From the NCBI RefSeq assembly GCF_014697585.1, contig NZ_JACJSB010000019.1, positions 30,234 to 94,233 of the forward strand: a DNA stretch of 64,000 nt, in the 5' to 3' direction. Shown in pieces: positions 7,195 through 16,900 of this stretch (positions are counted from its first letter, which is position 1; each line of letters starts with the position of its first letter). The notes under the pieces are model-generated. The model saw nothing but the letters and a program-made list of their open reading frames with translations. It made no database searches and had not been told where the DNA came from. Made by a program: the position numbers and the translations under genes. This DNA is from Dolichospermum sp. FACHB-1091. Lineage in GTDB: Bacteria > Cyanobacteriota > Cyanobacteriia > Cyanobacteriales > Nostocaceae.

Positions 7195-8654
7195 AATGTA
7201 ATATTATTATCTGATTTCATGAGTTTTGGTTCTAATTCCCTAATATGAGCAGGTGTAACTGCTTCACATAATTGATAAGAGTGAGTTGCTAGAATATATT
7301 GATTATTAGGAGACCATTCTTCTAAATCTCTAATTATTTCATATTGCCAATCTGGATGAAATCCTATTTCAATTTCATCCATGAGAACAATAGCATCTTC
7401 TATTTTATTATATTTTAGCCATAAGTAAATGCTCAATCTTTTTAATTCACCATGACTTAAATCTTCAGGATAAAGTTTAATATTTTCATCATTTGTGTCT
7501 AACTGGAAGATGATTGTGGATAAATCTGTAGAAATATTTACTTTTTTATAAACCAAGAATGAATTCAAATCATCTAATAATGCTTTATATCGCTTACCAT
7601 ACTCACCTTCAGTTTTTATAGCATCTCTGTAATCTTCATTTATAGCATTTGTGAATACTGTAATCATCGGTTGAGCAAAATCATAAGTAAAAAATCCTGG
7701 TAGTTTCAATTTAGACATTTTTAATTCTGAATCATAATTTTTATCACCAGTTTGTTCAAAGAATCGTCTTCTGTATTCGTGATGAGTAAATAGAAAAACT
7801 TGACTAATAGGAGCAGCTAAGAATACTTTATTTGATATTTCATCTAACCAGGCTTCTGCTTTATTGATATCTAAATTATCACCAATTTGGCATAATACAA
7901 ATTCATTTTCTTCAGTATTAATTCCTGAAGAATAATTACATATATATATAATGTTTTTTTCATGCAAGTATGTGGATATTTTTTGCAATACAATATCTAT
8001 TTTTTCTTTTTCCTGCGAAAGTTCATCAAGATTTAGTTGATATGAATCAAGCATTTCTTCAACTTCTTCTTTAAAATCTGCAACTGGCAATCTTCTTATT
8101 CTAGAGGATATTATATTATTATAGAATAATTCACGCATTACTTGTTGGAATCGTCTGTGCTTAATATCATCATTTTCTAGCTTTTCATGAATTTCTAATT
8201 TATTAATTGCTTTTTCTAGTTGTTCAATATCTTGTTCTGTTTTATAAATATTCTTAGTGATATTTTCTAGTTTTTCAAAATTAGATAATTTCCAGTCTTC
8301 ATTGTTTTTGTATTCATGATCTTGTTTTAAGATATTTTCAATATAAGTATTATGACAAACTAGAAATTTAATTTCAACTTCTTTTTCACCATCCCAAATC
8401 TTGATGATAGCTAATACTCTATCAATAGAGTCATCATTAAGTGTAAAGCCATGTAGTAAATTCTTTATAAAAATTTTTCTTTCTGGATTTGTGCAGCAAT
8501 GTAATAACACAAAAACTAATTGTAAAAGTGTACTTTTACCACCTCCATTGAGACTTCCTAAAGGAAAGATATTAGGGACAAACCTTCTATCAAACTTAAT
8601 ATCAACATCTTTCAAAACGCGGAAATCTGGTACTTGAACTTGTAGTAACTTCAT
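7191..8654 (-). CDS. ABC-type AAA ATPase, sensor-like partner of the TOPRIM gene
   Basis: A 487-residue SMC/ABC-like ATPase of the AAA_15/AAA_21 kind found in PARIS (AriA), OLD and Septu-like systems. Walker A is GSLNGGGKST (33-42) near the N-terminus. A Glu/Lys/Asn-rich, probably coiled-coil middle spans ~120-230. The ABC signature is LSHGELKRL (399-407), Walker B is IVLMDEIEIGFHPDWQ (422-437) and the H-switch is YILATHS. There is no transporter or recombination partner; the only operon mate is the TOPRIM-like gene. The ATG at 8654 has AAGGA upstream. The gene pair looks AT-rich compared with neighbouring housekeeping genes, consistent with transfer. Confidence 0.75.
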   Translation of the reverse strand: MKLLQVQVPDFRVLKDVDIKFDRRFVPNIFPLGSLNGGGKSTLLQLVFVLLHCCTNPERKIFIKNLLHGFTLNDDSIDRVLAIIKIWDGEKEVEIKFLVCHNTYIENILKQDHEYKNNEDWKLSNFEKLENITKNIYKTEQDIEQLEKAINKLEIHEKLENDDIKHRRFQQVMRELFYNNIISSRIRRLPVADFKEEVEEMLDSYQLNLDELSQEKEKIDIVLQKISTYLHEKNIIYICNYSSGINTEENEFVLCQIGDNLDINKAEAWLDEISNKVFLAAPISQVFLFTHHEYRRRFFEQTGDKNYDSELKMSKLKLPGFFTYDFAQPMITVFTNAINEDYRDAIKTEGEYGKRYKALLDDLNSFLVYKKVNISTDLSTIIFQLDTNDENIKLYPEDLSHGELKRLSIYLWLKYNKIEDAIVLMDEIEIGFHPDWQYEIIRDLEEWSPNNQYILATHSYQLCEAVTPAHIRELEPKLMKSDNNITL

Positions 8655-8812
8655 GTGAATTTTCTTCCTTGAGAAATATTACATATTGGAATTATACCAC
8701 AAGTGTTGAATCCTGCAATAAAACTTTACAATCTTTGCGTTTTACCCAGGTAAAATCCATTGTCTATTGAGAATAGAGTCATTACAATACCAATGCATAA
8801 CATTGATATGGA

Positions 8813-9448
8813 TTATATTTTTACTGCAAATTCTTCTAAAGCCTGAAAACTGCCTACTTCCCAACTCCTTTTGATCACATTAGGGATAATCTGAGTAATA
8901 GCTATATCTTCAAAATAGGGACTTTGATCAGATTTGATATATTTACCATTTTTCAACAAATAAATAGCCAATTTACCACTATCATATATCCATAATTCTG
9001 GAACTCCAATCGCTTCATAAGCATCAAGAGTTGTTTTTGATGTCACATCAATTTCTATAGCTAAATCTGGTGGTAGATGATCAGGTTGTAACCTCCGCAA
9101 ACCAATCAGTTGATAATTTTGAATATAAAAACAAGCATCTGGTTCAATTCCTGCTGTACCTTGTTTTTTGAAAGTTGTTGAACCAAAAGGTTGATATTTA
9201 ATCCCTTTAGCTTTCAACAATATTTTAACAATATCAGAAATTAGATCTTTGGAAATTTCATGCTCAGGTAAAGGGATCATAATTTCTAAATTACCTTGAT
9301 TATAGGCAATTCGTGAAGCTCTTTTTTCTCCCAGTTCTTGTAAAATCGCTTCAAATTCTTCCCAGCTAACATCTGGAATATTAACTGTACTACCAGGTGT
9401 TAATTGTATCTGACTTACGGCTTTGAAAACAGGAATAGCTACACTCAT
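8813..9448 (-). CDS. Uma2 family (DUF820) putative PD-(D/E)XK nuclease
   Basis: A 211-residue protein of the Uma2 family, which is greatly expanded in cyanobacteria. The restriction-endonuclease-like core is visible: GIEPDACFYI supplies the conserved Asp, PDLAIEIDVTSKT the second acidic strand, and a YEAIGVPELWIYD segment closes the fold. The second motif reads E-x-D rather than the more common E-V-x-S. The ATG at 9448 starts the usual MSVAIPVF leader; a GTG 21 codons upstream is also open. The biological role of the family is unknown; mobile-element or defence roles have been proposed. Confidence 0.8.
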   Translation of the reverse strand: MSVAIPVFKAVSQIQLTPGSTVNIPDVSWEEFEAILQELGEKRASRIAYNQGNLEIMIPLPEHEISKDLISDIVKILLKAKGIKYQPFGSTTFKKQGTAGIEPDACFYIQNYQLIGLRRLQPDHLPPDLAIEIDVTSKTTLDAYEAIGVPELWIYDSGKLAIYLLKNGKYIKSDQSPYFEDIAITQIIPNVIKRSWEVGSFQALEEFAVKI

Positions 9449-9528
9449 AGCATTTATTATTATTATTGATTGATTAAGTTTAACAAAATTAGGGTGGGAA
9501 TTACCCACCACAAATAATTAAACTTGAA

Positions 9529-10764
9529 TTACACCGTAAACTTAGCGGTAATTCGCTTCATAGCTTCTTCGACATTTTCCCGACTATTAAAGGCCGAAAT
9601 ACGGAAATAACCCTCACCCGCAGCGCCGAAACCAGAACCGGGAGTTCCCACCACATTCACAGTTTCTAATAACTTATCAAAAAATTCCCAACTAGATAAA
9701 CCATGGGGAGTTTTCACCCATACATAAGGTGCATTGACTCCACCATAAACACTTAAACCTGCGTTTGTGAGTTCTTGACGAATGATTTTAGCATTGTCTA
9801 AATAGAAGTTTACTAAAGCTTTAATTTGTGCTTGTCCTGCTTCTGAATAAACCGCTTCTGCACCTCTTTGAATAATATAAGAAACGCCATTAAATTTAGT
9901 AGACTGACGACGATTCCAAAGTTTCCAAAGTTCAACATTAGAACCATCAGCAGCTTTAGCGGTGAGGGTTTTGGGAACAACAGTTAAAGCGCAACGAGTC
10001 CCAGTAAACCCGGCATTTTTAGAGAAAGAACGAAATTCAATTGCACAATCTCTAGCGCCTTCTATTTCAAAAATAGAATGAGGTAAACTAGGATCTTTAA
10101 TAAATGCTTCATAAGCAGCATCAAAAAAGATAATTGAACCGTTAGCTTTGGCATAATTTACCCATGCTTGCAAATGTTCTTTCGTAGCAGTTGCACCTGT
10201 GGGATTATTAGGAAAGCAAAGATAAATTAAATCAACTTTTTGGCTAGGAATTTCCGCCGTAAAATTATTTTCAGCAGTAACGGGTAAATAAACTAAACCA
10301 CCATATTCGCCTTTTTCGTTCGCATCTCCCGTATTACCTGCCATGACGTTAGTATCTACGTAAACGGGGTATACTGGGTCAGTAACGGCGATAACGTTAT
10401 TTTTGCCAAAAATATCTAAAATGTTGCCAGAATCGCATTTAGAACCGTCGGAAATAAAGATTTCATCCGCTTCTATGGCTGCCCCTCTGGCTTGAAAGTC
10501 GTGGGTGGCGATTTTCTCCCTGAGCCAATTATAACCTTGTTCTGGTCCATATCCTTTAAAAGATGAGCGATCGCCCATATCTTCTACAGCTTTAATCATG
10601 GCTGTGCGACAGGCTTCTGGTAGGGGTTCAGTGACATCACCAATCCCTAACCGAATGATTTTAGCATCTGGGTTAGCCTGTGCAAAGGCATTGACCCGTC
10701 GCGCAATTTCAGGAAACAGATAACCAGCTTTGAGTTTTAGGTAGTTGTCGTTAATTGTAGCCAT
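9529..10764 (-). CDS. dapL: LL-diaminopimelate aminotransferase
   Basis: A 411-residue class I/II PLP-dependent aminotransferase. It converts tetrahydrodipicolinate directly to LL-diaminopimelate for lysine and peptidoglycan synthesis, the route used by cyanobacteria and plants. The N-terminus is [20 protein letters not shown]. The PLP lysine lies in [16 protein letters not shown], and PNNPTGA and the C-terminal Arg region ([12 protein letters not shown]) are present. Length is normal for DapL. It is monocistronic by appearance, with Uma2 downstream and a MITE-like element plus a hairpin upstream. Confidence 0.95.
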   Translation of the reverse strand: MATINDNYLKLKAGYLFPEIARRVNAFAQANPDAKIIRLGIGDVTEPLPEACRTAMIKAVEDMGDRSSFKGYGPEQGYNWLREKIATHDFQARGAAIEADEIFISDGSKCDSGNILDIFGKNNVIAVTDPVYPVYVDTNVMAGNTGDANEKGEYGGLVYLPVTAENNFTAEIPSQKVDLIYLCFPNNPTGATATKEHLQAWVNYAKANGSIIFFDAAYEAFIKDPSLPHSIFEIEGARDCAIEFRSFSKNAGFTGTRCALTVVPKTLTAKAADGSNVELWKLWNRRQSTKFNGVSYIIQRGAEAVYSEAGQAQIKALVNFYLDNAKIIRQELTNAGLSVYGGVNAPYVWVKTPHGLSSWEFFDKLLETVNVVGTPGSGFGAAGEGYFRISAFNSRENVEEAMKRITAKFTV

Positions 10765-10896
10765 GGTACATTATCAGCAAAAAGACAATGATACACTATC
10801 TTAGTTGGGGGACGAGAATGAAAAGCTCCCTAAATTCTTAAAGTAGTCAAGGATCTGAAACTTTAAGTTATATTCGAGAAAATATGAGTCTAATTT

Positions 10897-10987
10897 AGGA
10901 CTTACGCACAAGTCACGGAATAATGAACCACGAAGGAACGAAGAGAACGAAGAAGAGAGGGTTTGAGAGATCTTTTGCGTAAGTCCT
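10897..10987. mobile_element. 91-bp MITE-like element (copy 1)
   Basis: Bounded by the perfect terminal inverted repeat AGGACTTACGCA / TGCGTAAGTCCT. The interior is similar along its length to a second 91-bp copy at 57865-57955, sharing for example TTTGAGAGAT before the right end. The interior also contains the dispersed GAACCACGAAGGAACGAAGA-type motif. It is too short to encode protein. A single copy of the same terminal repeat sits beside the transposase remnant at 36.5 kb. It lies 133 bp upstream of dapL. Confidence 0.7.
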
Positions 10988-11053
10988 GTAATTAATGAAG
11001 CTGATAAACAACGAATTATCTAACGGGTATTAGAAACTAAAAAATGGGCTGTC

Positions 11054-11094
11054 AAAAAACTAGATACCAGAATTATTTAGCCATTCTGGTATCT
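11054..11094 (-). terminator. Rho-independent terminator of the LysM gene
   Basis: A perfect 12-bp stem (AGATACCAGAAT at 11062-11073 with ATTCTGGTATCT at 11083-11094) and a 9-nt loop. Read on the minus strand it is followed by AGTTTTTTG. It lies ~140 bases after the LysM gene stop and well before dapL, so it probably ends LysM transcription. The stem is only moderately G+C-rich. Confidence 0.5.
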
Positions 11095-11234
11095 GAACCA
11101 TGGCAGATTTTCACAAGTTAGACATGATTACCATATTTTCAGAAACAAAAAATAATTTATATAGCAAAAGATTAATCCCACATTGCTGGTTCTGGACGAA
11201 GTTTTTAGTCTTCTGAATAACTTGGCTTAATCTG

Positions 11235-11741
11235 TCAATTATGCTCATGGTGTTTTTTCCCTTTGCAGCTACTAGGAATTTTCAAGACCTGACCTATATC
11301 TAACTGATTTTCCCGCTTTTGTAATTCCGGGTTAACTGCAACTATTAATTGCCAATCGGTAGATTTACGACAAAACTTTCCAGCAATACTACTGAGAGTA
11401 TCACCTGATTTCACCGTATAAGTGGTTAATATTGGGGGCTTCTTGAGAACAGGAGTAATTTGTGGACTAGGGTTGGGACTACTAGCAACTTTAGGAGTAG
11501 GATTAGGGATAGTCGCAGTGTAAAAAGCTGTTTGCAGTGCAAAAAAACTGCCTCCTGCACCAATAGTAACGCCTATGACGAGCATTAAGATGGCTATTTC
11601 CTTTATCCAAGATTTTGGACGCGGGGGTAATTCTTCCAAGGAGCGAATTAGAGAAATATCCGTATCACAATTAGGACAGGTATGACCCTCAACTCCTTGA
11701 TACCCGCAAACAGGACAGTCAATTTTGGTTTTGGTGTTCAT
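11235..11741 (-). CDS. Zinc-ribbon, single-TM, LysM domain protein
   Basis: A 168-residue protein with three parts. Residues 8-26 form a zinc ribbon (CPVCGYQGVEGHTCPNCD, two Cys-x2-Cys knuckles). Residues ~45-70 form one transmembrane segment (EIAILMLVIGVTIGAGGSFF). After a Pro-rich linker, the C-terminus is a LysM domain (YTVKSGDTLSSIAGKFC to IGQVLKIP). The order suggests a cytoplasmic zinc ribbon and a periplasmic peptidoglycan-binding domain, perhaps linking envelope and cytoplasm. The exact function is unknown. It ends in a His/Lys-rich tail. Confidence 0.8.
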   Translation of the reverse strand: MNTKTKIDCPVCGYQGVEGHTCPNCDTDISLIRSLEELPPRPKSWIKEIAILMLVIGVTIGAGGSFFALQTAFYTATIPNPTPKVASSPNPSPQITPVLKKPPILTTYTVKSGDTLSSIAGKFCRKSTDWQLIVAVNPELQKRENQLDIGQVLKIPSSCKGKKHHEHN

Positions 11742-12239
11742 CGTGTAAGTTCCATGATCATGCTATTACTGGGTAATTCTCGATTTAACCAATGTTGCAC
11801 ATCCGATTATAATTCAGGACATAAGCGATCTGCTTCATTGCTATTACCATCTGTGAAACTAATCCGAATAAAACAATTCAAGTTACAGCCACAATAGTAA
11901 ATTGCCACCCCTTCAGTACCAAAGTGCTGTTAATTACTTTATTGTCCGGAAGTAAGCGATCGCACTTTCTTGCTTTCGGTTAATTAATTCAATCATTTTA
12001 TTATTGTCAGTCAAATTTGATTAGAAATACTTTTTATATATGCAGCAAATCCATAGCAGAAACGAAATTAGTATTTTGCTGCTATTTTGAAGCATTAAAA
12101 ATGCAAGGATAAGTAGCTGCTTCGTAAGGATTCAGGTCGGGTGTATTGACAAGTGTGACATGGGAAGCAGAATATATCAATTGTAGATAGATTTAATGCT
12201 AAGTTAAGAGTTATTAGCCCTTTTTTCCACACTTACCTA
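11742..12239. other. Intergenic region upstream of rnc
   Basis: About 500 bp between divergent genes. It holds one HIP1 site (near 11953) and no recognisable RNA gene, repeat array or credible coding region. A 71-codon plus-strand frame at 11682-11897 overlaps the LysM 5' end antisense and has no family resemblance. Promoters for both neighbours should be here, but none was identified confidently. Confidence 0.4.
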
Positions 12240-12962
12240 ATGTCCAGCGTTTATCCCCGACGACAACGGCAGCTTGAAAGTTTAGTTCAAAAGTTTGGTT
12301 TGTCACTAAATGCACCAGTAAAGTGGCAATTATTGGACTTGGCACTAACTCATCCTACCGTCTCCGATACCGCCAATTATGAACAACTAGAATTTGTGGG
12401 CGATGCGGTGGTACGTCTCGTGGCAGCTGTGGTATTATGGGAACATTACCCTGATTGCTCCGTTGGTGATTTTGCCGCTATTCGTTCGGTTTTGGTGAGC
12501 GATCGCGTTCTCGCCCAATTAGCAAGAGAATATGGTTTAGAATTATATTTATTGGTGGCTGGTAGTGCTACTGCTGATCATATCGGCCAAGAATCACGAT
12601 TAGCAGATTCTTTTGAAGCAGTTCTAGGAGCGCTTTACCTTAGCACTCAAAATCTTAACCTGATTCGTCCTTGGTTAGATTCCCATTTCCAACAGCTAAC
12701 CACAGAAATCCGTCTTGATCCTGCTAGACTTAATTATAAAGCAGCTTTACAAGAATGGACTCAAGCACAATTTAAAGTTCTTCCAGAATATCGAGTTTTA
12801 GAAATCAGTCAACCCCACCGCACTCACGAGCGCTTCTTTGCTGAAGTTTGGCTACATGAAAAAATGTTAGGACAAGGTAAAGGACGTTCTATTAAAGCCG
12901 CTGAACAAGCCGCTGCGAAGGAGGCTTATTTAGTAATTAGCGCCCAGGTAACAGAGGGGTGA
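12240..12962 (+). CDS. rnc: Ribonuclease III
   Basis: A 240-residue double-strand-specific endoribonuclease that processes rRNA precursors and structured RNAs. The catalytic domain carries the family signature EQLEFVGDAVVRLVAAVV with the metal-binding Glu and Asp, and RLADSFEAVLGALYLS supplies the second acidic pair. The C-terminal ~70 residues form a dsRNA-binding domain (NYKAALQEWTQAQFKVLPEY to GRSIKAAEQAAAKEAY). Cyanobacteria often have two RNase III genes plus mini-III; which one this is cannot be told here. The ATG at 12240 lacks a clear Shine-Dalgarno sequence. Confidence 0.92.
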   Translation: MSSVYPRRQRQLESLVQKFGLSLNAPVKWQLLDLALTHPTVSDTANYEQLEFVGDAVVRLVAAVVLWEHYPDCSVGDFAAIRSVLVSDRVLAQLAREYGLELYLLVAGSATADHIGQESRLADSFEAVLGALYLSTQNLNLIRPWLDSHFQQLTTEIRLDPARLNYKAALQEWTQAQFKVLPEYRVLEISQPHRTHERFFAEVWLHEKMLGQGKGRSIKAAEQAAAKEAYLVISAQVTEG

Positions 12963-13004
12963 CAAGGTGGGTTTATTAATTTTCAAATTTCAAAATTGGA
13001 AATT

Positions 13005-13403
13005 TTAATTAAAAATTCTGGCAATAATCATCCCTAATTGAACACTGATAATTCCCAACATTATACTACCCAACAAATAACTGGTAGCGGACAACCAATT
13101 ACCACGTTGTAATAAGCCAACTGTATCTAAACCGAAAGTAGAAAAAGTAGTATATGCACCTAAAAATCCCGTAGCAACAATCAACTTAATTTCTGGGGAA
13201 ATAAGCGCTGTTTTTTCCATTGCTAAAGTTGCGAAAAAACCCATTCCTAAACAACCACTAACATTAATGAAAAAAGTTCCATAGGGAAAGGCGAAACCAA
13301 AGCGGTTTGTAAACCATAAAGTTAAATAATAGCGACTTAAAGCCCCAGCTATTGCCCCTAAACTAATAGCAATAGGAATACGAATTTCTTCCTGTTGTAA
13401 CAT
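13005..13403 (-). CDS. crcB: Fluoride exporter CrcB (Fluc family)
   Basis: A ~132-residue membrane protein with four hydrophobic helices. The Fluc hallmarks are present: GALSRYYLT near the N-terminus, [18 protein letters not shown] with the pore Asn, and [17 protein letters not shown] with the Na+-site Thr/Phe box. It forms a dual-topology dimeric channel that releases fluoride. The ATG at 13403 gives the usual length; an upstream ATG at 13469 would add 22 polar residues. Only one crcB copy is present here. I could not fit a fluoride riboswitch to the upstream sequence. Confidence 0.9.
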   Translation of the reverse strand: MLQQEEIRIPIAISLGAIAGALSRYYLTLWFTNRFGFAFPYGTFFINVSGCLGMGFFATLAMEKTALISPEIKLIVATGFLGAYTTFSTFGLDTVGLLQRGNWLSATSYLLGSIMLGIISVQLGMIIARIFN

Positions 13404-13469
13404 TATTAATCTTGTATTGAATCCGCTGTAAAGGGAAAAATGTACTCTACTCTGGTGACGGGTTTTCAT

Positions 13470-13908
13470 CAGTGTACCTCAAAATTGATCTTGACTCAAT
13501 CACAGAAATGGTTCAGTTAAGCTTGACACTCTTTTTTACAACGAACCCTTGGATACGCAGAGGACACAGAAAAGAGAGCATAAAAGATTATTAATTGAGA
13601 TGTATTGGATTATAGAGTAATATTTCTTCAAATTACGGATTTTGCGACTTTCTGTTAAGAAATGATATTTTTTGTCGAGAAAATGCTAGTGTAAAAATGC
13701 TGTCTTGCTGGCGAGATGAATTAAAATTCTCGACCAAAAGTAAAAAAAGTTACTACGTGCATCCGCGTAAGTTGACTAGCTAAATAAACATAATATAAAA
13801 TATATCCATACTTATATATCCATATTTATATATCCATAATTTATATCTCCATACTTGTCTTAAATCATCATAAAAAATACCACAAAATTATTTAATGGGG
13901 AAGCATCT
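13470..13908. promoter_or_regulatory. hpsA upstream region with A+T tandem repeats
   Basis: A 439-bp non-coding region. It contains a fragment of the dispersed GCAGAGGACACAGAAAAGAG motif (13555-13577). At ~13800-13855 it carries four imperfect tandem copies of ATATCCATACTTAT, spaced ~16-17 bp apart and ending ~50 bases before the hpsA start. The periodicity could reflect protein-binding sites or simple slippage. AATGGGGAAG precedes the hpsA ATG as the ribosome-binding region. Confidence 0.45.
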
Positions 13909-16900
13909 ATGTCTCAAAAACATCAGCCATTCAAAAAAATTACTGGCATTTCCAGAATATCTATGCGAGGGTTTTTGGCAAAAAAACAAATAAAACGAGG
14001 CTTAAACTGGTTATTAAGAAGTATTCTCCGCACTCAGAAAAAACAGAAGATTACTAACGCGGGTTTCGTCTTACCAACAGTCGTCATGGTATCATTAGTA
14101 GTAGTACTATTGACTACATCTATTATGTTACGTTCTTTTAACCGACGGGAAAATGCTAATAACGTCCGTGTCAATGAGTCGGTTATGACTGCTGCTACTC
14201 CAGCAATTGATAGAGGTAAAGCAAAAATTAGTAAATTATTGCAGGATAAAACTCTGCCAAAAACTACACCAACAGACGATGATCTGTATAATGCTCTTGT
14301 TAATAACAATAACATAGATAAATATACATTTGGTGATGAAACTAAACTAACACTATCTTTACAGGGACAACCATCACTACAAATACAAACAGCTTGGAGG
14401 TTTCCTGTAGATACTGACAGCAACGGGAAATTTGATAGCTATACCCTCTACGGTATTTATTTTAAAACTCCACCCGTAGTAAATGATCAGTATAGCAGAG
14501 CCAGAAATGCTTTAGAAGCCAGAAATGTACCAGTAGTTAAAGGAACATTAAATGCTAATTGTGGAAGTACCGATACCAGTTTAGTAGGTAATACTGGTTG
14601 GGTGAGACAAGATAATGAAATCAAGAAAGCCTTTTTTGTTTATACCGCTATAGCCAGAATTACTAATCCTCCCAACACTACTAACTATGAAGTATATAAT
14701 GGTAAGATTGCTGGTAGTCTGGGTGGGGCTGTAGAGTATCAACAGGACAGAGTACAAACACCAACAAATAACAATGCTGTTGTTTATGACGATGATCTAG
14801 AATTAAATTCTTCTACAAAATTGAATGGTGGGGTTTTTACAAATAGTAATTTACTGGCTGCTGGAAGTGTTAGTGACATTAAATTATATCAAGTTAGTAG
14901 TCAAGCGTCTTGTTTCTATAAACTTAAAAATGCCAAAATTATTGTTGGTGGTAATTTAGCACTGGGTAAGTTTACTGACGAAAGTGATACGGGGGGAGCG
15001 ACTGTTGATTTATACAACGGTAAAATAAATGATGTTACTACTGATACTTTAACAAAATCAGTTACAGATAGTCCCAGAGATACAGCCTATAATAACCTAG
15101 CTTATGTACGGCGGATTAATAAATTAATTGATGCTCAAATTGCTGCTGATTCTACAGGTGCTAATGATCCAACAGAAGTTAAAAACGGACTTGCACTCAA
15201 ACAAACAGCATTAGGAATAACCTTTAATGATACAGAGACCACTAAATACCGTCGTCAACAATTAGAAATTTACTTTAAAAGACGGACTCGTCGTGTACCT
15301 TATACAGAAGTTGCTTTCGGTGCTACAGAAACATATCCTAACTCATCATTACAAGGTTATGCTGATACCCTGCGTCCCATTGATAGCTGGGTTTATCCTA
15401 CAGACCCAACAGACGGTAAAACAGGTGTTAATTATACTAATCTATCACTCAACATTAGCGGAACATCCTTAGAACCCAAGGCCAGCGACCCAAAAGAATT
15501 GAAGAAAAATAGCGGAAAAGAAGGACTATTGGGTGATAGAGTTCTAGTTAGTAACAATTTACCCGAACTGAGGTGGGATACAAGTAAAAATCAGTTTATT
15601 GGTTCATATATTGAGGATACCCAAGATATTAGTGGCATTAAATGGGATTTACCAAGTGATACTACGCAAACTCGCACACGACCCTCTTTAGTACGGAATT
15701 TAGCAGATATTGGTTCTACACAAAGAGATGGAGACTGGGAATTAGCAGCAGCCAAAGTACCAACAAGTACCACAGGACCCGTGGGTGGTTTACGAGTTGT
15801 TACGGGGGCAGGAGTTTATTTGAGTAAAGATGATACTCCTAGTAGTATTACTCCCAGTAATATTGATAGTAAGGTAAAAACAATATGGCCTGATAATGCA
15901 GAAACAATAAGTCCTACGGATACAACAACACCTTATCTAAAAATGCGGGCTACAGCAGTTTATCACTACAAGTCTACTGGCTATAATGCCCAAACGCCCA
16001 AACCCATAGCCTGTGTGAGTAGTTATTATGATCCTACTGATAATAAGAGCTACAGAAATATGAACAGTCTACCAGATGCTTCCCCTAATATTGAAAAAGG
16101 TTCTCAAGGTAAATCTAACAATGGTATAGTTTATCCTGCACCCACTAAAACAGTTAGTGATTATGCAACAGCTTTGACATATCTATCTCAGTTAAAGTAT
16201 AATAATAGACCTTTGATAGATGATGGATTACTAGCTAGAGCATTAAACAAAGCAGCAGCAAATAGAACTATATCAGAGCAGTCTGCTATTGATGCTCAGA
16301 TTTGCGCTCTACAAATTCTAGATGGTAGTCTTAGTCCTGTCAGTAATAATCCCGTTATTCCCCATGGTGCAATTTTTGAAACCTTCTTTTCTGACCAGAG
16401 AGAAAATAAAAAAGTTCGCGCTACAGTTTTAGACTTGAATCTACTACGGACAAAAACCATTGGTGGTTCAGAATATTTATTACCCAATAGCGGTATTATT
16501 TACGCGACTCGTGATGATGCTTTACCAGATATCAGTGCGGGTAATACCGACGCTGGAAAACTTGAAAGTCCTGTAGATTATGTAGATGACACGACACGCC
16601 GTCCCAGTGCAATTATACTCATTAATGGCGGGAAACTGTGGCGAACAAATACTTACAAGGAAGAGGAAAAGGGGTTAACTTTAGCTACCAACTTACCAGC
16701 GTATATTAAAGGTGATTTTAATCTACACACTCAAGAGGAATTTACACAAACACTTGCAGATGATTGGAGTAACTTCTATACTCGCAGCACTTTTAATAAT
16801 AACTTTGCCTGTCGTTCTGATGACTCCAGATTTCCTAAGTGTACCACAGGTGACGAATGGCGACCTGGGAATATTTTAGCTGATGCTGTTACTTTGCTTT

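Noticed and set aside
11682..11897. 71-codon plus-strand ORF overlapping the LysM gene start
   Set aside because: Antisense to a well-supported gene at its left end, no family resemblance, composition looks random.
13404..13540. Fluoride riboswitch upstream of crcB
   Set aside because: A CTGATGA segment occurs, but I could not fit the conserved pseudoknot and flanking helices of the crcB motif.
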